Assembly (NCBI RefSeq): GCF_005849285.1
Contig: NZ_CP040517.1
Span: forward strand, 192,501 to 256,500
Source: Luteithermobacter gelatinilyticus
Lineage (GTDB): Bacteria; Pseudomonadota; Alphaproteobacteria; Sphingomonadales; Emcibacteraceae
Direction of reading: 5' to 3'
DNA: 64,000 nucleotides
The notes below the pieces were generated by a model. It was not told the DNA's origin, searched no databases, and saw only the letters and a program-made list of their open reading frames with translations. Every line of letters starts with the position of its first letter. Position 1 is the first letter of the stretch. The position numbers and the translations under genes are program-made. Of the stretch, positions 36,151 through 43,957 are shown in pieces.

Positions 36151-36765
36151 CAGGAGCGCCTGCTGAGAGGCTTTGCGGCGGGTCATGCGGATGATGTTTT
36201 CGGCTTCCCGTGACGGCCCGCCCTCCCGCAGCATCATGAATCCTCTGGCCCAGGCGCCGACCTGTATTCTCAGCAGCAGCCCCAGCAGAATAATGCCGCC
36301 AAAGAAAAGAAGCTTCACGGCAAGCCAAGGGGGCATGCCTTCTGATGCGCCCACCAGACCGTAAAGCCCGTAGCCTGTTATGAGAACTAGCATGACATAG
36401 CGGATAAGAAGGTCAATCCGGCGCAACTTCTCCCCAATGGGGTGGCCCTCCTGCAGATACACTGCCCAGGTCAGGGCCAGCCAGGCCAGCCCCACGGCCC
36501 AGATCAGGACAAGCGGTGTTGCGGACAGGTCCGCCATGTCCAGATTGGCGGCCATGTGAAAGCCCACGGGCAGCATCAGAATTAGTGCTGTGCGGGGCGC
36601 CATGTCCAGCTTCAGTGCCAGATGCAAAAAATCCAGTCTTTCTTTCAGGGGCAGGGCGGGATCGGAAACCCGGTTTGCTGCCAGATAAACGCCGAGATCC
36701 CCGCCCAGCCAATATCCCATCAGGATGATATGAATGAAGGTCAGAACGTTGTGGCTGTCGATCAT
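36097..36765 (-). CDS. HemJ/CopD-like integral membrane protein (copy 2)
   Basis: A 222-aa protein with about five membrane helices, paralogous to the one at 5116. Shared features are LTFIHIILMGYWLGGDLGVY at the N-terminus, ILMLPVGFHMAANLDMADL with a conserved His and the end CGFLGVTQFF. The two conserved His on helices could coordinate haem or copper. It is the last gene of a four-gene minus-strand unit behind the nitrilase-fold gene (17-bp gap). Function unknown; its association with hydrolases of this island repeats the situation at 5116. Confidence 0.7.
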   Translation of the reverse strand: MIDSHNVLTFIHIILMGYWLGGDLGVYLAANRVSDPALPLKERLDFLHLALKLDMAPRTALILMLPVGFHMAANLDMADLSATPLVLIWAVGLAWLALTWAVYLQEGHPIGEKLRRIDLLIRYVMLVLITGYGLYGLVGASEGMPPWLAVKLLFFGGIILLGLLLRIQVGAWARGFMMLREGGPSREAENIIRMTRRKASQQALLLWLFILICGFLGVTQFF

Positions 36766-36782
36766 CGGGCTTCGCCTTGTGT

Positions 36783-37844
36783 TCAGATCACGTTTTTTCT
36801 CGCCAGGCGGGCAATGCAGTCCGTCTGGGTTGTCATGAAATGGGTTCTGTCAGGAATTCTGTGATGGCCCTTGTCGTTCAACAGGGTGTTGGCTTTCTGG
36901 CTACCGAGGGTGGCGTAGCTTTCGGCGAAAAGCTCGAACCTCTGGCGGGCCAGAAAATTGCCCATGCCGGGCCGGCGGCGATAACGGCGCAGGGCGTTAA
37001 GATCAATGGCGCCATATGCTGTCATGGTCTCGCCCCAGCCGGATTCCGCCAGCGTCTGTCCCTGGTAGTCAATCAGGGCGGAGCGTCCGTCTGTTGCGGC
37101 GCAGGGCAATTCATGTCCCCGGATTGTGCCGGCATTGGCGGAAATCACATAGGCCATATTTTCCAGCGCCCGCGCCTTGCGGGCAATATTTTTCGGCGTA
37201 TTGGTCATGTTGCCCATCTCCCCGGTGGAATGGAGGAAAATTTCTGCACCGCGCATGGCGAGACAGCGGACGATTTCAGGATACAGGATTTCTTCGGAGG
37301 CGATGGCGGCCAGCGCGCCGATCTCGGTTCGGGCGACCGGGAAAACCCCTTCCAGGCCATAGAGGTCCAGATATTTATCCCAGACGTCATGTGGCGTTGG
37401 CGCAAACATGGAATTCAACCGCCGGTAACGCAGGATCACGTCCCCGGACGGGGCAATGATAAAACAGCTCTGGAAATAAAGGCCGGGAAAATGATCGTCC
37501 AGTTCATAGGCATTTCCGGCAAGATAGATTTTGTTATCCTGCGCGATCCGGCCCAGGGCCTCATATTCCGGGCCATCCGTGCGAATGCTTGCTTTTTGCG
37601 CCCATCCCTCAATGGTATCGCCCAAGGGGTAGGCGGTCAGGAAATATTCCGGCAGTACGAACAGTTTCGTATCCGGGCCGATAAAACGTTTGCTGGCCGG
37701 GATTTCCCGGGCCAGCCGATTGAGGGTGCGGGTTATGACCTCTGCTGCCTCCGCCTGGCTCTGACAGCCGTTCACGGCGTCTACGGCGGTTTGCAGCGCA
37801 ATGGCGTAATAGGTGGGACCCAGGAGTTTCTGATCTTCAGTCAT
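36783..37844 (-). CDS. Nitrilase-superfamily protein with altered catalytic residues
   Basis: A 353-aa carbon-nitrogen hydrolase-fold protein. The Glu of the usual Glu-Lys-Cys triad is kept in LFVLPEYFLTAYPLG, but the place of Lys reads ILRYRRLNSMF (Arg) and the place of Cys reads LAAIASEEILYPEIVR (Ser). I checked the last segment on the DNA. It is therefore either an enzyme using Ser, a binding protein or an inactive relative. RKARALENMAYVISANAG and GRSALIDYQGQTLAESGWGE support the fold. It lies in a unit with a methyltransferase, a VOC protein and a membrane protein. No signal peptide. Confidence 0.82.
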   Translation of the reverse strand: MTEDQKLLGPTYYAIALQTAVDAVNGCQSQAEAAEVITRTLNRLAREIPASKRFIGPDTKLFVLPEYFLTAYPLGDTIEGWAQKASIRTDGPEYEALGRIAQDNKIYLAGNAYELDDHFPGLYFQSCFIIAPSGDVILRYRRLNSMFAPTPHDVWDKYLDLYGLEGVFPVARTEIGALAAIASEEILYPEIVRCLAMRGAEIFLHSTGEMGNMTNTPKNIARKARALENMAYVISANAGTIRGHELPCAATDGRSALIDYQGQTLAESGWGETMTAYGAIDLNALRRYRRRPGMGNFLARQRFELFAESYATLGSQKANTLLNDKGHHRIPDRTHFMTTQTDCIARLARKNVI

Positions 37845-37864
37845 GCGACAAACCTTTGTCTAGT

Positions 37865-38773
37865 TCATGAGGGTGTTTCATGGGGCTGTAATTCGATATG
37901 GGCAAGATGGTCGAATTCTGTCGGCCACAGGAAGTCGGGGGTCGTGTGCAGATATTTTGCGGTATTTTCCCGGCCGTTGATGGAGTCCGTTAGTGTCCAG
38001 TTTGTCTCTTCAAGCAGTTCCTTGAGTGAGCTTTTCGAAAATCCCGTCAGCAGGGGTTCCCCATGTTTTTCGGTAAACTCAAAAAACACTTTAATACTCT
38101 TTTTTAAAACCGGATCGGTGACAAGGAAAGTGTCGTCAAACAGCCGTTCATCCATGTAATCAAAGGTCATATGGCTGCCCGGTGCCAGAATCCGGTCCAA
38201 CGCTTTCAGGGTCTCAAGGATATCAGATTTTCTCAGGTAATAGGTCATTCCCATCCAGGAAACATAGACGGGCCGGCTCAGCTCAATGGTTGACCCGGAT
38301 AACACGTCGGCAATGCTGTCCCGGGAAAAATCAATCGGGATGAAATGATGTTGATGAGGAGAGCGCAATTGCCGGGCCGCCAAGCGTTGCTGTTTGGTCG
38401 CCTGGGTGTTGGGATGGTCCAATTCATAAATGGCGAGGGTTTCCGGCAGTGCCGCGAATTTCAGTGCAAAGGCATCCAGTCCCGCCCCGAGAACGAGAAC
38501 CTGGCGGATGCCCTGACGATAGGCGTTGTGGAAGTATTCTTCGGCATAGCGGGCCCGGGACAGGATCGTCAGGGAAGCTCCAAGCCGTCTGAGGAAATAT
38601 TTTTCCATGATCAGCCGGCGCAAGAAGGGTGTTTTGACGATAAAGCGGAATAATGGGCTGGTCAGGTCAATTGCAAAGGGGTCTTCATGCAAAACCTTTT
38701 CCGGGCGATATTGATAGGTTGCCCGGATGGCGGCGGCAAAATCCGCGGTGTGGCTTGCCCTGTCCGCTTTCAT
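37865..38773 (-). CDS. LCMT/PPM1-type SAM-dependent methyltransferase
   Basis: A 302-aa class I methyltransferase of the leucine carboxyl methyltransferase-like family. The SAM-binding motif is RQVLVLGAGLDAFALKFAAL (about 90-109) with the acidic end of strand 2 in LAIYELDHPNTQATKQQRL, and YVSWMGMTYYLRKSD is a typical later motif. Bacterial members methylate carboxyl or hydroxyl groups of small molecules. The unit context suggests that it modifies a pathway compound or detoxifies it (inference). Six bases separate it from the VOC gene upstream. Confidence 0.86.
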   Translation of the reverse strand: MKADRASHTADFAAAIRATYQYRPEKVLHEDPFAIDLTSPLFRFIVKTPFLRRLIMEKYFLRRLGASLTILSRARYAEEYFHNAYRQGIRQVLVLGAGLDAFALKFAALPETLAIYELDHPNTQATKQQRLAARQLRSPHQHHFIPIDFSRDSIADVLSGSTIELSRPVYVSWMGMTYYLRKSDILETLKALDRILAPGSHMTFDYMDERLFDDTFLVTDPVLKKSIKVFFEFTEKHGEPLLTGFSKSSLKELLEETNWTLTDSINGRENTAKYLHTTPDFLWPTEFDHLAHIELQPHETPS

Positions 38774-38779
38774 GGGCGT

Positions 38780-39694
38780 TTACCGGGCTTCAATCAATTC
38801 GATCAGTTCCCCCGCTGCGCCGATGCAGCAGGCGGACCGGCGGCCCTCATAAGGGGGTGTGCCCAGTCTGAGGGGAGGGCTGATAAACGGGGCTTTCACC
38901 CTGTCCAGATCTTCCACAATATAGCTGGTCATGGCAATGCCGGGCGGCAGCAGGCCCTCCTTACCGGGGCGTATGGTGGTGCCCTCGGGATACTGGTCAA
39001 TTTCATTATTGACGATCCGGCCGACACAGGTCATGGACAGATAATGCGGGGTCTCCTCGGGAAGATTGAAGGCGTCGTTGATTACGCCGTATTTGACATG
39101 ATAGGTATTGCCCTGCGACCAGCCGAAATGATCCAGGTAGAAATCAACCGCCTTTTGCACATCTGGGGCGGCAAGGATCATAATAAAGATATGATCGACA
39201 AATGAACGGGCCATGGGCAGGTCATAATCCGGAAGATTGCCGCGTACCTGATTGAGGTAAAATACCTCATCTGCCAGTCCCACGGCCTGCATCGGATAAA
39301 TCTTGTCGCTGAAATCAAGATATGTCGGATCACCGATGATTTTAAACGGGGATTCCTTCAGCCTGTCATTCAGCGCCTCCACATCCGTGACGGTAATTTC
39401 AATGGCATTCCATCCAAAGGTTTTTAGATATTCATAGTCGGGGACAGGCTCGTTTTCCACCAGCCGGATATAGACTTTTGTCCCGCTTTCCGGGCCCATG
39501 ACGATCTGGCGTTTTCCTTCCATTTTCGAGGCGCCCCAGGCCCAGGCCTGTTCCGGGCTGACCGTTCCCTCATCGACCGTGATATATCCAAGATAATCCT
39601 GATAACTTCTGGCAGTGGCGTCGATGTGCGGGGCGCTCACCGTCGCGGCCTTGATCCGCCCCTCGCCATCTTCCCGGCAATCCTGTCTGATCAT
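38780..39694 (-). CDS. Two-domain VOC (glyoxalase/dioxygenase-like) protein
   Basis: A 304-aa protein with two vicinal-oxygen-chelate halves, the first about 15-130 (AATVSAPHIDATARSYQDYL ... GWNAIEITVTDVEALNDRL) and the second about 155-300 (RSFVDHIFIMILAAPDVQKA ... IAMTSYIVEDLDRVKA, GAAGELIELIEAR). His and Glu residues fit a metal site. The ATG at 39694 follows AAAGGATG and is preferred to the longer frame to 39820, which would include the operator. First gene of the unit that runs down to 36097. Confidence 0.82.
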   Translation of the reverse strand: MIRQDCREDGEGRIKAATVSAPHIDATARSYQDYLGYITVDEGTVSPEQAWAWGASKMEGKRQIVMGPESGTKVYIRLVENEPVPDYEYLKTFGWNAIEITVTDVEALNDRLKESPFKIIGDPTYLDFSDKIYPMQAVGLADEVFYLNQVRGNLPDYDLPMARSFVDHIFIMILAAPDVQKAVDFYLDHFGWSQGNTYHVKYGVINDAFNLPEETPHYLSMTCVGRIVNNEIDQYPEGTTIRPGKEGLLPPGIAMTSYIVEDLDRVKAPFISPPLRLGTPPYEGRRSACCIGAAGELIELIEAR

Positions 39695-40006
39695 GTTTAC
39701 ATCCTTTGGGTTTGCATCCCTTGGCGTGTCCGGGAACGGCCTGACGATGATGCCTTCCGGATTTTGTAACGCCGCTACAGATCCCATGATTTCGTCGTTT
39801 ATGAGCGGCGGCAATGACAAATATCATTTTGGCGGTATTAATCGTTGATATACTTCGACATGGTGATTTCGTACCGGCTTGTCCCCGAATAAGTCTGTCT
39901 CAGGCCCGCCTCAGGTTTGGATCAGGTCTGGTCCAGATGAGGTCCTGACTGGATGTGCCGGTTTTTGTCGTCAGTTGTATCGCCAGTTTTTTGGAAGGAT
40001 GTTTCT
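39695..40006. other. Divergent control region
   Basis: About 310 bp without a gene between the VOC unit (minus) and the flavin oxidase/LeuCD unit (plus). It holds the operator at 39813 and AT-rich stretches near 39836-39860. No RNA gene or repeat is seen. Confidence 0.6.
39813..39828. promoter_or_regulatory. Hybrid operator AATGACA..TATCATT
   Basis: AATGACAAATATCATT has one arm of the TGACA type and one of the TGATA type. It links the two motif classes of the island into one family AATGAYA...TRTCATT. Confidence 0.6.
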
Positions 40007-41629
40007 GTGGATCATGATTTTAGCATTTTAAGGGAAAAACTGACAAACATCCTCGGCGGGGACAACCTGATCACCGATGCCCGGGAGTGCGCTTATTATT
40101 CGCAGGATGTCTACAGTGAAGCGCCCTATGTGACCAAGGCGGTGTTGCGTCCGGCCAATATCGGGGAACTGTCGGCAGCGGTCAGGGCTGTTACGGCGGC
40201 GCGGTTTGCCCTTTTTCCCCGTGGCGGGGGCATGTCCTATACCAGCGGTTATCTGCCGTCTCGGGAGCGGGCGGTCACGCTGGACCTGACCCGGATGGAC
40301 CGGATCCTGGAAATTAATCTACAGGATATGTATATCACCGTGGAAGCCGGGTGTCGTTGGGTCGATATTTATCAGGCCTTGAAGGACAAAGGGGTGCGGC
40401 CGCCTTTCTGGGGCACGCTGTCGGGACTTTATGCCACAGTGGGCGGTGGGGTCAGTCAGAACAGTATCTTTTTCGGAACCGGTCTTTATGGGACGGCCGC
40501 GGATAGTGTGATCGGACTTCAGGTGGTCGGCGCGGACGGGGAAATCATTCGCACCGGCTCCGCTGCAGTTAAGGGGGGCACGGAATTCTTTCGCCATTAC
40601 GGTCCGGATCTGACGGGCATTTTTACCGGCGATACCGGGGCGCTCGGAATCAAAGCGATTCTGACTCTGAAGCTGATCGCCAACCCGCCGCACCGTTGTT
40701 TTGGGTCTTTCTGCTTCGATCGTTATGAAGACATGTTGCCGGTGATGAGCGAAATTTCCCGATGCGGCTTGGCCAGCGAATGTTTCGGATTTGACCCTTA
40801 TCTTCAGAAACAGCGGATGAAGAGGGAAAGCCTGAGCCGGGACCTCAAGAATTTGGGGGGGGTCATGCGGGCCAGCGGCGGCGTTATCGAGGCCTTTAAA
40901 AGGGGATCGAAATTGGCTATGGCCGGCCGCCGTTATATGAAAGATGTGAATTTTTCCTTCCATGTGACTACGGAAAATCGCCATAAAGCGGCGGCTGAGG
41001 GCGATCTTGAGTTGATCCGGAAGATTGTAACAGGGGCCGGGGGGCAGGAAATTGAGAACAGTATCCCCACCCTGATCAATGCCAATCCCTTCATGCCGGT
41101 GAACAACATGATCGGCCCCGAAGGCGAAAGATGGGTGCCGGTTCATGCCGTTGTCCCGCATTCCCGGGCTGTGACGTTGATGCGGGCCATGGAAGACCTG
41201 TTTTGCAACCATGCCGGCAAGATTGAACAATATGGCATCGGCATTGGCTATTTGCTGACCACCATAGGCCAGAGCGCGGTTTTGCTGGAACCGGTGTTTT
41301 TCTGGCCGGATGCGTTGAAGGAATTTCATCGCCGTCATGTGGAAAAACAGGTTCTCAAAACCATAAAAGAATTTCCGGAAAATCTAAAAATCCGGGAGTT
41401 CGTCCAACAGGTCCGCCAGCAGCTTACCCAGCTTTGTCTGGACCATGCGGCGGTGCATTTCCAGATTGGTAGAACCTATCTCTATAGCGAGGGGCTGGAT
41501 TTAGGCAGTCTGGATTTAGTGCGGTCCATCAAACGGCATATGGATCCCTATGGGCTGATTAATCCTGGAGCTTTGGGGTTGGCCGGGTCAAAGGGGCCGG
41601 CAGGGAATGGATCCACCCCAGGAGAATGA
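40007..41629 (+). CDS. FAD-linked oxidase (VAO/4-cresol dehydrogenase-like)
   Basis: A 540-aa flavoprotein with a PCMH-type FAD-binding N-terminal half: [60 protein letters not shown] and [20 protein letters not shown]. Its substrate half ends in [18 protein letters not shown]. This layout is that of vanillyl-alcohol oxidase, 4-cresol dehydrogenase and D-lactate dehydrogenase relatives, which oxidise alcohols or phenolic side chains. The GTG at 40007 is used because GGAAGGA lies eight bases ahead; the frame open to 39953 is not required. The stop is one base before the GTG of the second LeuC-like gene, so they are coupled. Confidence 0.88.
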   Translation: MDHDFSILREKLTNILGGDNLITDARECAYYSQDVYSEAPYVTKAVLRPANIGELSAAVRAVTAARFALFPRGGGMSYTSGYLPSRERAVTLDLTRMDRILEINLQDMYITVEAGCRWVDIYQALKDKGVRPPFWGTLSGLYATVGGGVSQNSIFFGTGLYGTAADSVIGLQVVGADGEIIRTGSAAVKGGTEFFRHYGPDLTGIFTGDTGALGIKAILTLKLIANPPHRCFGSFCFDRYEDMLPVMSEISRCGLASECFGFDPYLQKQRMKRESLSRDLKNLGGVMRASGGVIEAFKRGSKLAMAGRRYMKDVNFSFHVTTENRHKAAAEGDLELIRKIVTGAGGQEIENSIPTLINANPFMPVNNMIGPEGERWVPVHAVVPHSRAVTLMRAMEDLFCNHAGKIEQYGIGIGYLLTTIGQSAVLLEPVFFWPDALKEFHRRHVEKQVLKTIKEFPENLKIREFVQQVRQQLTQLCLDHAAVHFQIGRTYLYSEGLDLGSLDLVRSIKRHMDPYGLINPGALGLAGSKGPAGNGSTPGE

Positions 41630-41630
41630 C

Positions 41631-43058
41631 GTGACGCAACAGGCACCGCAAACCCTTTATGACAAGATCTGGGAAAGCCATCTGGTCCGCACGGGTGATG
41701 ACGGCAACTGTCTGATCTATATCGACCGTCATATCGTGCATGAGGTGACCAGCCCGCAGGCCTTTGAGGGCGTTAGGGAGGCGGGCCGGAAATTGCGGCG
41801 TCCGGAAACCATTTTGGCGGTGCCGGACCATAACGTGCCAACGTCCCCGGATCGAGTCATGCGGATCAGGGACCCGCAGTCCCGCCGACAACTGGATCTG
41901 CTGAAGAAAAATTGTGAAGCGTTCGGGGTCAACTATATTCCCATACAGGATATCCGCCAGGGCATTGTGCACCTTGTTGGCCCGGAACAGGGTTTCACCC
42001 TGCCGGGGACCACGGTGGTTTGCGGTGACAGCCATACTTCCACCCATGGGGCTTTCGGAGCGCTCGCATTCGGGATCGGCACCTCGGAAGTGGAACATGT
42101 CATGGCAACTCAAACCCTGGATTTGCGCCGGTCAAAGAATCTGAGAGTCACAGTGGAGGGGGAGCTGGGGATCGGGGTGACGCCAAAAGATGTTGCCCTG
42201 GCGATCATCGGAAAGCTGGGCACCGCCGGGGGCACCGGTCATGTTATCGAATATTGCGGCTCAACCATTCGCGCGTTCAGCATGGAAGGGCGTATGACGC
42301 TTTGCAATATGTCCATTGAAATGGGGGCCCGGGCCGGATTGGTGGCGCCGGATAAAAAAACTTTTGATTATCTCAGGGGACGTCCGTTGGCACCCAAGGG
42401 AGAGTTTTTTGATCAGGCGGTGGCCACATGGAAAACTCTGAAAAGTGATGCGGGGGCGCGCTATGACAAGGAAGTGTTTCTGAAAGCGGGAGACATCGAA
42501 CCGCAGGTTACCTGGGGGACCAGCCCGCAGGATGTTCTGCCGATTGGGGGAGGTGTGCCGGATCCGGCGCAGGAGAGAGATGCGTCCCGGCAGGAGACGA
42601 TTCGCCGGGCTCTCGATTATATGGGGCTAGAGCCGGGCATGTCGCTTCAGGATGTCCGGATTGACGTGGTGTTTATCGGCTCCTGCACCAACAGTCGCAT
42701 TGAAGACATTCGCGCGGCGGCACACATCGCCCGAGGACGCCGTGTGGCCTCAGGGGTGCGGGCTCTTGTGGTGCCGGGATCGGGACTGGTCAAAAAACAG
42801 GCCGAAGATGAAGGACTGGACAAAATTTTGCGGGATGCCGGCTTTGAATGGCGGGAACCCGGCTGTTCCATGTGTCTGGCCATGAATGAAGATCGGCTAT
42901 TGCCCGGGCAGAGATGTGCTTCCACCTCAAACCGTAATTTTGAGGGACGTCAGGGGCCCGGCGGCCGAACCCATCTGATGAGCCCGGCCATGGCCGCGGC
43001 TGCGGCCGTCACGGGGCATCTGACGGATGTGCGTCGGCTGATGAACGAGGACAGATAA
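41631..43058 (+). CDS. LeuC-like hydratase large subunit (copy 2, close to true LeuC)
   Basis: A 475-aa large subunit. It agrees with enterobacterial LeuC over long stretches: [60 protein letters not shown], the cluster motif [19 protein letters not shown] and [20 protein letters not shown]. The GTG at 41631 stands behind AGGAGA. Such enzymes isomerise 2-/3-isopropylmalate or hydrate citraconate-like acids. The gene is coupled to a flavin oxidase, not to leuB or leuA, so a catabolic role is likelier, but service as the cell's leucine enzyme cannot be excluded. Confidence 0.9.
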   Translation: MTQQAPQTLYDKIWESHLVRTGDDGNCLIYIDRHIVHEVTSPQAFEGVREAGRKLRRPETILAVPDHNVPTSPDRVMRIRDPQSRRQLDLLKKNCEAFGVNYIPIQDIRQGIVHLVGPEQGFTLPGTTVVCGDSHTSTHGAFGALAFGIGTSEVEHVMATQTLDLRRSKNLRVTVEGELGIGVTPKDVALAIIGKLGTAGGTGHVIEYCGSTIRAFSMEGRMTLCNMSIEMGARAGLVAPDKKTFDYLRGRPLAPKGEFFDQAVATWKTLKSDAGARYDKEVFLKAGDIEPQVTWGTSPQDVLPIGGGVPDPAQERDASRQETIRRALDYMGLEPGMSLQDVRIDVVFIGSCTNSRIEDIRAAAHIARGRRVASGVRALVVPGSGLVKKQAEDEGLDKILRDAGFEWREPGCSMCLAMNEDRLLPGQRCASTSNRNFEGRQGPGGRTHLMSPAMAAAAAVTGHLTDVRRLMNEDR

Positions 43059-43059
43059 G

Positions 43060-43674
43060 ATGGATAAATTTGTTGCCCTAAAAGCCATCGCGGCGCCCTT
43101 GCCTCTTGAAAATGTGGACACGGATATGATTATTCCCCAGAAATTCCTGAAAACCATCGGGAAGTCGGGGCTGGGAGTGAATGCTTTTTACAACTTGCGC
43201 TATCACGGGAACGGCATGCCAAAAGAGGACTTTGTCCTGAATATACGCCCCTACCAGCAGGCGGAAATCCTGATTACCGGCGCCAATTTCGGGTGTGGGT
43301 CAAGCCGCGAGCATGCCCCCTGGGCCCTCAAGGATTTTGGCATTAAGGTGATTATCGCCTCCCACTTTGCCGATATTTTTTATGGTAATTGTTTTAAAAA
43401 CGGCCTCCTGCCCATTGTTTTGCCGGATGACATCGTTAAGCATTTGATGTATCAGGTTCAGGACAAGGCCGCTGCGGTCTTGTCTGTGAACCTGCAACAC
43501 CAGATTATCACTGACGTGGCCGGCCGTGATATCTCCTTCGATATTGATCCGTTTCGCAAACACTGCCTGCTCAATGGGCTGGATGAAATCGGCCTTACCT
43601 TGGAACAGGCACAGGATATTGAACAATTTGAAAAGATGCAGCGGACTCACCAGCCATGGCTATACCAGAACTGA
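43060..43674 (+). CDS. LeuD-like hydratase small subunit (copy 2)
   Basis: A 204-aa small subunit of normal LeuD length. Landmarks are ENVDTDMIIPQKFLKTIGKS, ILITGANFGCGSSREHAPWA and FADIFYGNCFKNGLLPIVLP, closely LeuD-like. It begins one base after the LeuC-like stop. Partner of the 41631 gene. The following 283 bp to the next gene contain no gene, only an AT-rich promoter zone with a regulatory motif. Confidence 0.92.
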   Translation: MDKFVALKAIAAPLPLENVDTDMIIPQKFLKTIGKSGLGVNAFYNLRYHGNGMPKEDFVLNIRPYQQAEILITGANFGCGSSREHAPWALKDFGIKVIIASHFADIFYGNCFKNGLLPIVLPDDIVKHLMYQVQDKAAAVLSVNLQHQIITDVAGRDISFDIDPFRKHCLLNGLDEIGLTLEQAQDIEQFEKMQRTHQPWLYQN

Positions 43675-43893
43675 CATAGACAAGTCAGGGCATTGTGCGA
43701 GGTTGTCACACTGGCAATCCGCTGGTCCTGAGGGAGCTGTGGAGTCTTTCCAGCCCGTCAAGGCTGGTGCCGGATATTCCGGGAAGGTTGCAATTTTCCA
43801 AGGGAAATCACCTTTTGTCACCCGCCTCCAAAGAGTGGGCCCTGAAAAAGAAAAAGCGGGATCTGATCAATACACTGGACAGTCAGATTATTA

Positions 43894-43915
43894 AATGATA
43901 TAAAGCTATGTCATT
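43894..43915. promoter_or_regulatory. Operator-like inverted repeat AATGATA-N8-TGTCATT
   Basis: AATGATA (43894-43900) and TGTCATT (43909-43915) are complementary at six of seven positions. They lie 43 bp ahead of TonB receptor 2 and mix the two arm types like the site at 39813. Confidence 0.5.
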
Positions 43916-43957
43916 ATATTAATAAAAAATGATTTATAACTTTACCGGGAGAGGATT

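Noticed and set aside
36777-38159. 460-codon plus-strand frame
   Set aside because: Antisense to the nitrilase-fold and methyltransferase genes, both with clear family motifs; no ribosome-binding site or motif of its own.
41607-43674. Second LeuCD pair as simple leucine biosynthesis genes
   Set aside because: Not ruled out, but the pair is coupled to a flavin oxidase and lies inside the catabolic island without leuA or leuB, so I did not assign leuC/leuD symbols.
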